Part shown: positions 49,828-58,728 of the stretch, piece by piece
Numbering within the stretch: position 1 is the first letter of the stretch
How the letters are laid out: each line of letters starts with the position of its first letter
Assembly (NCBI RefSeq): GCF_010727125.1
Contig: NZ_AP022564.1
Span: 62,001 to 126,000, forward strand
Direction: 5' to 3'
DNA length: 64,000 nucleotides
Origin: Mycolicibacter terrae
GTDB taxonomy: Bacteria > Actinomycetota > Actinomycetes > Mycobacteriales > Mycobacteriaceae
Position numbers and translations under genes: made by a program
Notes under the pieces: generated by a model
Told to the model about the DNA's origin: nothing
Database searches by the model: none
What the model saw: only the letters and a program-made list of their open reading frames with translations

Positions 49828-50541
49828 ATGCGATCATTGCGGAGCGCCGGGGTGGTCGTGCTCCTCGTTGCCGCAGTCGTGGGCTGGGCGTGGTGGCGTA
49901 ATGGATTCTCGCGATCCGAAGGTCCTTCGCCGGCGTGGATTCCGTCCACACCGAGCGCGGCGCCGCTCGACCCGGGTTACGACGCCGCCCGGCGAATGCT
50001 GGACGCGCTACCGGTCAAGGGCTGGGACCGGGGCCAGGACTTCAAGCGCTACCGGTTCGGTGAGCGCTGGAGCGACGACGTCAATGTCGAGTTCGGCCAC
50101 AACGGTTGCAACACCCGCGACGACATCCTGCGCCGCGACCTGACCCGGATCGAACTGCGCCGCGGAACGTGTCTGGTGCAGCGCGGTGTCCTGCACGATC
50201 CGTATTCCGGGAACACCATCGAATTCGTCCGGGGCCCGCAGACATCGGAGTCCGTGCAGGTCGACCACCTGGTCTCGCTGGCCGACGCCTGGTACAAAGG
50301 TGCGCGGTCCTGGGACGACGGGCGCCGCCGCGACTTCGCCAACGACCCGCGCAACCTGTTGGCGGTCAGCGCCCAAGCCAACTTCGACAAGGCATTCCGC
50401 GACGCCGCCGGCTGGCTGCCGGCGAACGCCGCGTTCGCATGCGAGTTCGTGGCCCGTCAGGTCACGGTCAAAACCGAGTACCGACTATGGGTTTCATCGA
50501 ACGAGAAGACCGCGATGCATCGGGTCCTTCGCCGCTGCTGA
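49828..50541 (+). CDS. Membrane-anchored or exported HNH nuclease (DUF1524)
   Basis: 237 residues. N-terminal hydrophobic segment (AGVVVLLVAAVVGWAWW, 7-23) acts as signal anchor. The rest is a GmrSD C-terminal/DUF1524-type HNH domain: QTSESVQVDHLVSLADAW contains the Asp-His of the beta-beta-alpha metal site and ANDPRNLLAVSAQANFDKAF the Asn and second part; two cysteines (HNGCNTR, RGTCLVQ) may bridge. An extracytoplasmic DNase is the likely activity. The ATG begins on the base after the glpK stop, so it is co-expressed with glpK, with no obvious functional link. Confidence 0.82.
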   Translation: MRSLRSAGVVVLLVAAVVGWAWWRNGFSRSEGPSPAWIPSTPSAAPLDPGYDAARRMLDALPVKGWDRGQDFKRYRFGERWSDDVNVEFGHNGCNTRDDILRRDLTRIELRRGTCLVQRGVLHDPYSGNTIEFVRGPQTSESVQVDHLVSLADAWYKGARSWDDGRRRDFANDPRNLLAVSAQANFDKAFRDAAGWLPANAAFACEFVARQVTVKTEYRLWVSSNEKTAMHRVLRRC

Positions 50542-50559
50542 AGCCTCGTACAGTTGAGC

Positions 50560-51345
50560 TCAGTCGGTCTCACCGAGGATGCCGTAGACCTCCTTGCGGG
50601 CGGCGTTGACGATGTCGACGATGCGCTGCTGCTGGTCGGGGGTGGCGGCCTGACCGGCCTGGGCGACCGCACCGAACAGCTGGCCGATCGCGGTGCGCAG
50701 GCTGACCTGCCCCGGGTCGACTCCGTCGGCGATCTCCTCCCACGGCGGGGTCTCGATCTCCTCGGCGACCGCGCGGCCGTCCTCGGTCAACTCGAAAAGG
50801 CGCTTCTTGCCGTCGGTTTCGCTACCACTGATCAGTCCCTCGTCGACCAGCATCTGCAGGGTCGGGTAGACCGATCCCGGGCTGGGGCGCCAGAGTTGCT
50901 GGCTGCGTTCGGCGATCTGCTGGATGATCTCGTAGCCGTGCATCGGACGCTCGGTCAGCAGTGCCAGGATGGCGATCCGCACGTCACCGCGCCGGCTGCG
51001 GTTGCCGCGCCGGTGCCCACGGTGCCCGCCGGGACCGAAGCCGAACCCCGGACCGCCCGGGCCGAACCCCGGGCCGAATACCGGACCGAAGCCGTGCCGG
51101 AAGTCGGGGCCGAACCCCGGACCGAAGCCCGGGCCGCCGGGCTCGTGGCCGGGGCTGAAGCCGAAGGGCCCGCAGTGCTCGGCGGCCTGGTCGCGCAGTT
51201 GCCTGCGGAACTCACGGCGAGCCTGCCGGCGCGCGGCGTGCGCGGCCCGGCGCTGATGCGGCGTCGCGGGTCCGAAGCCGAAACTACCGGCTTCTTCGGT
51301 GTTTTCGGTGAAGGGCCCGCCGGGCGGACCGAAGGGGATGTTCAT
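50560..51345 (-). CDS. PadR-family regulator with Gly/Phe/Pro-rich N-terminal extension
   Basis: 261 residues. The PadR winged helix is at about 120-200 (RGDVRIAILALLTERPMHGY, YEIIQQIAERSQQLWRPSPG, SVYPTLQMLVDEGLISG), followed by a dimerising tail (IADGVDPGQVSLRTAIGQLF). Unusually, the first about 117 residues are low complexity: an Arg/Ala-rich helix (HQRRAAHAARRQARREFRRQ) then repeated GFGPGFGP-type units. The 5' region contains the inverted repeat CCCGATA/TATCGGG, a likely autoregulatory operator. Convergent with the HNH gene (18 bases). Target genes are unknown. Confidence 0.85.
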   Translation of the reverse strand: MNIPFGPPGGPFTENTEEAGSFGFGPATPHQRRAAHAARRQARREFRRQLRDQAAEHCGPFGFSPGHEPGGPGFGPGFGPDFRHGFGPVFGPGFGPGGPGFGFGPGGHRGHRRGNRSRRGDVRIAILALLTERPMHGYEIIQQIAERSQQLWRPSPGSVYPTLQMLVDEGLISGSETDGKKRLFELTEDGRAVAEEIETPPWEEIADGVDPGQVSLRTAIGQLFGAVAQAGQAATPDQQQRIVDIVNAARKEVYGILGETD

Positions 51346-51382
51346 TGGTCACCTCGTGCTCTTGGAGGGAACGCTCATCGCT

Positions 51383-51416
51383 CCCGATACGATGACGATA
51401 TATCGGGATCTATCGG
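51383..51416. promoter_or_regulatory. Probable PadR operator
   Basis: CCCGATA (51383-51389) and TATCGGG (51401-51407) are exact complements 11 bases apart; the 10-base palindrome CGATATATCG (51396-51405) overlaps and a further TATCGG half-site is at 51411-51416. It lies 38-71 bases before the padR start and also upstream of nothing else on the plus strand. Binding by this PadR is inferred. Confidence 0.55.
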
Positions 51417-51442
51417 AATGCAACGATTAGTTGTGCCGAGGC

Positions 51443-52273
51443 TCAGCCCGGCGGGATGAACCCGCCCGTTCCCGGCGGTGGCCATGAGCCGGGGGCCGGC
51501 TGGAAATAGGGGACCGGCGAGCCGGCCTGCAGTCGCGCCAGCTCGCGTTGATGGCGCTCGGCGAGCACCGCAGCGAGCACGAGTTCCGGCGGGGCATCCG
51601 GGGGCGGCGGTGGGGAGATGTGCGCCAGCACTTCGCCGGAGATCCGATACGCCATCATCTGTCGGGTGTGCGGGTCGAGCTGGTTCGCCCGGCCGAGGAA
51701 TTGCCTTGCCAGCTCGGCGGATTCAGGCCGCAGCCCGGACAGCTGCAGCGCCGACGCCCACCAGGCCAGCCCGGGAGGCATCAGCGGGGGCGGCGCCGAA
51801 GCCGGTCCACGCTCGCTGATCACCACCGTGCCGGCGAAGATGTCGCCCAGGCGTTTCCCGCGAGCCGACAGCAGACTGGAGATCACCGCCGGGCTGCCGG
51901 TCAGCGCCCAGATCTCCACCACCCCGGCCAGCGCCCGAAACAGCGCCTGCCGGAATCGTTCCGGGCTCCCGTCATCGGAGACCACCCGCAGTCCCATCGC
52001 CATCTTGCCCAGCGACCGGCCCCGGGTGATGGTCTCGATGGTGACCGGATAGCCGACCAGCAGCAGCACCGCGAAGATGATCGCGATCGCGGCGGTCAGG
52101 GCGTCGTCGAACCGGCCCAGGGTCATCGCCCACAACACGATCGAACATAGGTAGGCCACCAGGACGACGGTGATGTCGATCAGCGCGCTGACCGCCCGCA
52201 CCGGAAGCTGCGCGATCGCGATGTCGAGTACGACGGCGTCGCCGGTCACCAGCTGGTGGCTGCGGTTCGGCAT
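51443..52273 (-). CDS. RDD-family membrane protein (Rv3695 type)
   Basis: 276 residues. RDD domain with membrane helices (VRAVSALIDITVVLVAYLCSIVLWA; ALTAAIAIIFAVLLLVGYPVTIE) and the motifs RAVSALID and RGRSLGKMAMGLRVVSDDG; a Pro-rich cytoplasmic tail ends PPPGTGGFIPPG. RDD proteins are suspected transporters or ion antiporters. Start ATG 52273; the upstream in-frame extension covers the divergent SpoIIM-like gene and is rejected. Conserved neighbour of the MoxR/DUF58 cluster in mycobacteria. Confidence 0.85.
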   Translation of the reverse strand: MPNRSHQLVTGDAVVLDIAIAQLPVRAVSALIDITVVLVAYLCSIVLWAMTLGRFDDALTAAIAIIFAVLLLVGYPVTIETITRGRSLGKMAMGLRVVSDDGSPERFRQALFRALAGVVEIWALTGSPAVISSLLSARGKRLGDIFAGTVVISERGPASAPPPLMPPGLAWWASALQLSGLRPESAELARQFLGRANQLDPHTRQMMAYRISGEVLAHISPPPPPDAPPELVLAAVLAERHQRELARLQAGSPVPYFQPAPGSWPPPGTGGFIPPG

Positions 52274-52333
52274 AACGCAGACGCTACCCGCCGATCCGGT
52301 CCCGTCGAGGACTGCGAGGTTAGGCTCGACGCC

Positions 52334-53326
52334 GTGGATGTCGACGCCTTCGTGCTGACCCATCGCCCCAGCTGGGATCGGCTGGAGTCGCTGGTCAAGA
52401 ACCGTCGCAGGCTGAGCGGCGCCGAAGTCGACGAACTCGTCGAGCTCTACCAGCGGGTGTCGACCCACCTGTCGATGGTGCGCTCCTCGGCGGCGGATAC
52501 GGCGCTCATCGGCCGGCTCTCCGGTCTGGTGGCGCGCTCGCGTGCTGCGGTCACCGGGGCGCACGCCCCGCTGGCCTCGGAGTTCGTGCGCTTCTGGACG
52601 GTGTCGTTTCCGGTGGTCGCCTACCGGGCCTGGCGGTGGTGGCTGGCTACCGCGGTCGCCTTCCTGGCCGTCGCGGTGATCATCGCCTGCTGGGTGGCCG
52701 GCGACCCCGACGTGCAGGCGGTGATCGGCACGCCCGCGGAGATCGACCGGCTGGTCAATCACGAGTTCGCCGCGTACTACAGCGATCATCCGGCCGGGTC
52801 CTTCGCTCTGCAGGTCTGGGTGAACAACTCCTGGGTGGCCGCGCGCGCCATCGCGTTCTCGGTGCTGCTGGGCCTGCCGATCCCGGCACTGCTGTTCGCC
52901 AACGCCGCCAACCTCGGGGTGGGACTCGGGTTGATGTTCCACGCCGGGAGGGGCGGGTTCATGCTCGGCCTGCTCGCCCCACACGGCCTGCTGGAGCTGA
53001 CCGCGGTGTTCCTGGCCGGCGCGGTGGGCATGCGCTTGGGCTGGATGGTGATCGCACCGGGGGACCGGCCGCGCGGACAGGTGCTCGCCGAGCAGGGCCG
53101 CGCCGTCGTCGCGGTCGCCGTCGGCCTGGTGGTGGTGCTGGCCGTCTCCGGGTTGCTCGAGGCGATGGTGACCCCGTCGCCGCTGCCGACGTGGCTGCGG
53201 ATCGGCATCGGGGTTCTCGCCGAGGCGGCGTTTCTGGCCTACGTGGTGCACTTCGGGCGCAAGGGTGTTGCCGCCGACGAGACCGGCGACATCGCCGATG
53301 CACCCGACGTCGTCCCCACCGGCTAG
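52334..53326 (+). CDS. SpoIIM-like (stage II sporulation M family) membrane protein (Rv3694c type)
   Basis: 330 residues, as in Rv3694c. A soluble helical N terminus (VDVDAFVLTHRPSWDRLESL, LYQRVSTHLSMVRSSAAD) is followed by about five membrane helices from residue 100 on, with the family motif VWVNNSWVAARAIAFSVLLG and APHGLLELTAVFLAGAVGMR. In non-sporulating actinobacteria its role is unknown; it is constantly paired with an RDD protein and MoxR/DUF58 genes. GTG 52334 gives the conserved start. An IS110 element lies immediately downstream. Confidence 0.88.
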   Translation: MDVDAFVLTHRPSWDRLESLVKNRRRLSGAEVDELVELYQRVSTHLSMVRSSAADTALIGRLSGLVARSRAAVTGAHAPLASEFVRFWTVSFPVVAYRAWRWWLATAVAFLAVAVIIACWVAGDPDVQAVIGTPAEIDRLVNHEFAAYYSDHPAGSFALQVWVNNSWVAARAIAFSVLLGLPIPALLFANAANLGVGLGLMFHAGRGGFMLGLLAPHGLLELTAVFLAGAVGMRLGWMVIAPGDRPRGQVLAEQGRAVVAVAVGLVVVLAVSGLLEAMVTPSPLPTWLRIGIGVLAEAAFLAYVVHFGRKGVAADETGDIADAPDVVPTG

Positions 53327-53351
53327 CCCCTTTTTTGCCGCGAGCAGCATT

Positions 53352-54508
53352 GCTCCTATGTCAAGTAGCGGCGGCGTGGGGTGTGGGGTGTCGTGATTTC
53401 TCGTCGGCGTGGAGGTGGTTGTAGACGACGCGGGTGAGTCGTCGTTTGAGGCAGCGGAGAGCTTCTTTGGTGGAGTCTCCTTGGGCGAGTCGTTTGCGGT
53501 AGTAGATCTGGCCGGGGCTGTCAGTGAGGCGGGCTTGCGTGATCGCGATGCGGTACAAAGCGGCGTTGAGTTGTCGGTTACCGGATCGGTTGAGGCGGAC
53601 TCGGCCGGCGGTGTGGCCGGACCAGGCGGGGATGGGGGCGGTGCCGCTGTGGCAGGCGAACGCGGCTTCGCTTTTGAAGCGGGTGATGCCGGCGGTTTCG
53701 CCGACGAGTTTGGCGGCGGTCAACGGGCCGCAGCCGACAAGTGCGAGCAGGTTCGGTGCTACCGCCTGCACCGTGTCGGTGATGCGTTGGGTCAGCGCAG
53801 TGATCGTCATGGTCAGTCGGATGATGTCGCCGAGTTCGTCGGTGGCCAACTCAGCCAGTAGGCCGTCGACGGTGGCCAGCCAGGCGGCCAGCGCGATCTG
53901 GGTCTTTGCGCGATCCAACGATCCCTTCTTGGGCGACTGAGCCGGATCGAGTTCATGGATCCGGCCCAGGAACCGGTTGATCGTTGCTGTGCGTTGTGCC
54001 ACAAGGTCTTCGCGGCGGTCGACCAGTAACTTCAATTCCCGCGACACCTCGTCGTGGCCGGCCACCGGCAGGTCAGGGTGGCGCAACACCGCCCGTGCCA
54101 CTGCCAAGGCATTTATGGGATCGGACTTGCCTCGGGTGCGGGCGCCCGCGCGTTCGTGAGCCATTAGTTTGGGTGCCACCCGCACGACCTTTTGGCCGGT
54201 GGACAGCAGGTCACGTTCGAGGCGGGCCGACAGGTTGCGGCAGTCCTCGATACCCCACAACAGGTCGTCGCCGAGGGTGGTCTTGGCCCAGGCCAACGCT
54301 GCCAGGTGGCCCTCTGTGGTTGCGGGTACGGCTTTGTCTGCAATTTTGCGGCCCACTTCGTCGACGGCGACGAAAGTGTGGGTGCGCTTGTGTACATCGG
54401 TCCCAATGACCACCATGGACGGTGCCTTCTTTCATCTCGACGGGGATGCAAGGAAGGTTGGGCCGGCCGGCGGACACATCTCAGTCGGGGGCGGTGCCAC
54501 GCTCCTAT
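53352..54508 (-). mobile_element. IS110-family insertion sequence (boundaries approximate)
   Basis: Contains one DEDD transposase gene reading leftwards. GCTCCTAT followed by CAAGT occurs at both 53352-53366 and 54501-54513 (two extra bases in the left copy), which may mark the element ends; IS110 elements lack long terminal inverted repeats and normally make no target duplication. If these are the ends the element is about 1.15 kb, short for the family, so the non-coding end may extend to about 54700. Codon choice is visibly different (more T at third positions) from neighbouring genes. It separates the SpoIIM-like gene from the DUF58 gene without disrupting either. Confidence 0.75.
53361..54416 (-). 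CDS. IS110-family DEDD transposase (bridge-RNA-type recombinase)
   Basis: 351 residues. N-terminal RuvC-like DEDD domain: VVIGTDVHKRTHTFVAVDE with the first Asp, LLWGIEDCRNL with the Glu, and ARTRGKSDPINALAVARAVL with the last Asp pair. Coiled-coil middle (LLVDRREDLVAQRTATINRF). C-terminal Transposase_20 domain: LLALVGCGPLTAAKLVGETA, SGTAPIPAWSGHTAGRVRLN with the active Ser region, RSGNRQLNAALYRIAITQAR. It appears full length and intact, so the element may be active. The stop overlaps the repeat near the left end. Confidence 0.93.
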   Translation of the reverse strand: MVVIGTDVHKRTHTFVAVDEVGRKIADKAVPATTEGHLAALAWAKTTLGDDLLWGIEDCRNLSARLERDLLSTGQKVVRVAPKLMAHERAGARTRGKSDPINALAVARAVLRHPDLPVAGHDEVSRELKLLVDRREDLVAQRTATINRFLGRIHELDPAQSPKKGSLDRAKTQIALAAWLATVDGLLAELATDELGDIIRLTMTITALTQRITDTVQAVAPNLLALVGCGPLTAAKLVGETAGITRFKSEAAFACHSGTAPIPAWSGHTAGRVRLNRSGNRQLNAALYRIAITQARLTDSPGQIYYRKRLAQGDSTKEALRCLKRRLTRVVYNHLHADEKSRHPTPHAAAT

Positions 54509-54714
54509 CAAGTCACGCCGGTCGGTCCTTCCCACCTGGTGCCGGCAGAATGCTCGCTGGTCGACCTCGCGGGCGACAGTGCGTGTCTGAGCCAAACACC
54601 AGGTGCGAAGAACCCAACCACCGCAACGCGGCGATCACCACCCTGACACTGAGTGCGTGTCTGCACAGCGACACGCCGCGAATCGTGGCATTCTCCGCAC
54701 GCTCGCGCGCCTGA
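54417..54714 (-). other. Non-coding flank of the IS110 element (possible bridge RNA region)
   Basis: 298 bases between the transposase start and the DUF58 gene with no credible gene. In IS110-group elements the region upstream of the transposase encodes the bridge RNA that specifies donor and target. Here it contains GCGTGTC/GACACGC (54655-54661 and 54670-54676, 8-base loop) and CACCTGGTGCCGGC near 54533, which can fold. How much belongs to the IS is unresolved. Confidence 0.4.
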
Positions 54715-56030
54715 TCAGAGCTGCCCGGCGGCCTTCATCGCCAGGTAGGCGTCGGCCAGCGCCGGCGCCAAATCGTCGGGCGGGGCATCGATGACCAGCA
54801 CGCCGCTGCGCCGCAAGCGGGCCGCCACCGCCCGCCGCTCATTGCGGGAGCGTTCGGCGGCCCCCGCGTCGTAGACCGCGGCGGCGTCGCTGCGTCCACC
54901 GGCCAGACGCTCCACCCGGGGATCGGCGACCGCGGCCAGGATCACCTGGTGTTCGGCGGTCAGCTTCGGCAGAACCGGCAGCAGTCCTTCCTCTAACGCG
55001 GAAGCGTTCAGGTCGGTGAGCAACACCACCAAGTTGCCGCGGCGCGCTCGCCGGGACAACGTGGCCAGCATTGCCGCAGCGTCGGATTCGACCAGCGTCG
55101 GTCGCAGCGGTGCCATCGCGTCGACCAACTGGGCGAACAACCGGGTGCGCGACGCCCCGAACACCCCGGCCCGGGTCACCTGATCGTGGGCGAGCAGATC
55201 GACGTGGTCACCGGCACGTAAGGCCAACGCCGCCAACAACAGTGCGGCATCCATCGACCAATCCAGCCGCGGCCAGCCCGCGGGGTCCCGCGCGGTCGGG
55301 TCGACCCCGATCCGGCCCGCCGCGGTCCGGCCGGTGTCGAGCACGATGACGACCCGCCGGTCCCGCTCGGGCCGCCAGGTGCGCACCACGACGTCGGAGC
55401 GCCGCGCGGTGGCCCGCCAGTCGATTGAGCGCACATCGTCCCCGACGACGTATTCACGCAGTGAGTCGAACTCACTGCCCTGGCCACGGACCAGCGCCGG
55501 CAGGTTCCCGTCGATCTCCCGCAGCCGGGCCAGCCGCGCCGGCAGATGCCGGCGGGACAGGAACGGTGGTAGCACCCGCACCTGCCCGGGCACCGCCCGC
55601 GACCGCTGCCGCCCCGCCAGCCCCAGCGGCCCGACCGAGCGCACCGTGACCCGGTCGGCGTGCTGCTCACCGCGCCGAATCGGCCGCAGCTCGGTGAGCA
55701 CCCGGTGCTCCTGGCCGGCGGGCAGGTCGAGGCGATGGGCGCGTGGCGAGGCGCAGGCACTGGGCGGCCAGGCGTCGCGCAACTGCCCGCGGACCCGGCG
55801 GCCGCCGTTGACGATCGACACGGTGGTGACCACCGATTGGCCGAGTCGCACCGCGTTTTCCATGGACCGGGTGATCCGCAACCCGCCCGGATCGCCCGCC
55901 AAGGCGACGTCGAGCACCACCGCGACACCCAGGCCGGCCAGCAGCACGGCGAACGCCGTCGCCGGCCAGGGGGCCAGTGCGACGGGCAGGCCGCAGACCA
56001 GTGCGACCAACGCGGTGCGGCCGGTCAGGA

Positions 56031-56034
<4 letters not shown>
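54715..56034 (-). CDS. DUF58 protein (Rv3693 type)
   Basis: 439 residues (Rv3693 about 440). Two N-terminal membrane helices (ALVALVCGLPVALAPWP; FAVLLAGLGVAVVLDVALA), then the DUF58 core with RGQGSEFDSLREYVVGDDVR and SIDWRATARRSDVVVRTWRP, and a von Willebrand A-like region beginning RRVVIVLDTGRTAAG. Works with the MoxR ATPase encoded by the overlapping upstream gene, probably as a membrane-associated chaperone complex. Its ATG overlaps the moxR stop by 4 bases. Confidence 0.88.
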
Positions 56035-57004
<970 letters not shown>

Positions 57005-57008
<4 letters not shown>

Positions 57009-58114
57009 GAGTGGGTGACCTGCCTTTCGATGTCGTCGAGTGCCTGGGCAAGACCGACCAGTGCGACGTCGGATTCCGGAGGTGGTCCGAACAGGCAGTG
57101 CCACAACCAGTCCGGGTGCATCCCGATGCGCTGGGCCGCCGCCGCGACCAGTGCCGCCGGATCCGGAGCAGGCCCCAACCCCAGCCGCGGGGCGAGCCGC
57201 CGCAGGGTCGCGGTGCGTAGCGCGGCCGCGGCTCGGTCGCGGGCCCGATGGGATCGGTAGAGCCTGCCGAGACCCTCCACGGTCTCCGACGCGCGCACGA
57301 CGACCGGCATGCGCTCGGCGACCAGCGGTCCGAGTCGGCGACCCTTCCACAATGCGGCCAGCGCAAGCACCACGCACAGCTGCCAGAACAGCCATCTCAC
57401 GTTGTTGGGGATCAGTTCGAGAAGCGTTGCGCTGCCCGATGTTCCGCCTTCGATGTGTTGAGGTGCATACCAGACCAGGCGCTCGCGCGAGCCGGCCAGG
57501 TTCATCGCCAGGGCGGCATTGCCTTCGCGGGCCAGGTCGGTGTTGGTCATGAAGGACGCGCTGCCGATCACCGTGATGGTCCGATCGTCGCTGCGATAGC
57601 GAACCAGTGCACCGTCGTAACAACTGAGCACCGAAATACCTTGAACCGCACCATAAGTCGCAGTGGTACCCAGGTCGACCGCCCCGGCTCGTTCGGCCTC
57701 GCGCAAGCTGCAGCCGGGCTGGCGGGTGAACGAACGTGCGGGGCCGGACCGAATATCGGGCGTCAGGGTTTTGCGTGCCCGTGCGTCCGGCGCCACCAGC
57801 AGCAGGTCGCCGGGAAGGCCGGTCAGCCGGTTCAACAGCTCGGCGCTGACGATCCGCTGGGTCTCAGCCACCAGCACCAGCGCATCGGGTCGCGCCGCGC
57901 GGGTGACGTCCTCGACGCTGCCGGCGACCACCACCTCGATGCCGCGGTCGCGCAACAGCGCCACCACCGCGTGTGCGCCGGCCGGGCCGGTGGCGTTCGG
58001 ATCCATCCGGCCGCCCGGCCGGGTACCGGTCAGATAGCCGCCGGCCAGCGAAACCACCACGATCACAACAAGAACCAGCGTGCCCCACAGCCACATCCGC
58101 CGGGTGGCCGTCAT
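57005..58114 (-). CDS. DUF4350 membrane protein (Rv3691 type)
   Basis: 369 residues. One N-terminal helix (WLWGTLVLVVIVVVSLAGGYL), an extracytoplasmic GATase-like DUF4350 domain (DPNATGPAGAHAVVALLRDR, DALVLVAETQRIVSAELLNR, DRTITVIGSASFMTNTDLA), and a second helix near 255-275 (RWLFWQLCVVLALAALWKG) before a cytoplasmic tail. Role unknown; always with moxR/DUF58. ATG 58114 overlaps the stop of the DUF4129 gene by 4 bases. Confidence 0.85.
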
Positions 58115-58719
58115 CGGTACTGCCGCCGCTGCGTCGTGGAGCGCATCTGCTCGTCCAGTTCGGTGACGATCCGGTATCCCTCCGGGGTGGCCGGCACCTC
58201 GCCGTAGCTGACATCGTTGAACGTCTCGGCTGCCCGCAGCAGTCCGCCCGCCAGGTCGGGCAGGGCCGCGCCGGCGTCGCGGGCCAGCTCGGTGGCGGTG
58301 CGCCCCGGGGCGGGATGGAGCACCCCGTTGTCCTCGAGTGCGCGGGCCACCGCCCGCAGCCGGTGCCGGATCGCCTCGGCCCATTCGCCCGACGCGGCGC
58401 AGCGCTGCGCGGTCGCGCGGTGTTCTGCGGCGCTGAGCTGCGTCGTGCCGAACAAGGGCCGGCCACTGTCGCCGTCGCGCAGCATGCGCCGGCCGACGTG
58501 GACGGCAGCCACCACCGCTGCCGCGAGCACGATCATCAGCACGCTGATGGTGAACCAACCGCCCGGCAGCTCCGCGCCCTTGAGTATCAGCCGCCTGACC
58601 AGCGTCTCGATGAAGTCGATGAACTGCTGCTTGGGCGACGGCCGCGGGTAGATCGGTTTGCTCAGCTCACGTTCGGCCGCCTCGCGGGCGGTTTCGCGAT
58701 CGATGTCGACGGTGGGCAC
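58111..58719 (-). CDS. DUF4129 membrane protein (Rv3690 type)
   Basis: 202 residues. Short cytoplasmic start, membrane helix (FTISVLMIVLAAAVVAAVHV, about 56-75), then the DUF4129 domain with AEHRATAQRCAASGEWAEAI, RHRLRAVARALEDNGVL, PGRTATELARDAG and FNDVSYGEVPATPEGY. DUF4129 is a common partner of transglutaminase and MoxR/DUF58 systems. It overlaps the DUF4350 gene by 4 bases and follows the Rv3689-type gene by 9. Confidence 0.85.
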   Translation of the reverse strand: MPTVDIDRETAREAAERELSKPIYPRPSPKQQFIDFIETLVRRLILKGAELPGGWFTISVLMIVLAAAVVAAVHVGRRMLRDGDSGRPLFGTTQLSAAEHRATAQRCAASGEWAEAIRHRLRAVARALEDNGVLHPAPGRTATELARDAGAALPDLAGGLLRAAETFNDVSYGEVPATPEGYRIVTELDEQMRSTTQRRQYR

Positions 58720-58728
58720 CTGGTGTCC

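Noticed and set aside
52274..53350. Minus-strand extension of the RDD protein to 635 residues
   Set aside because: It is antisense to the SpoIIM-like gene; the conserved RDD protein starts at 52273.
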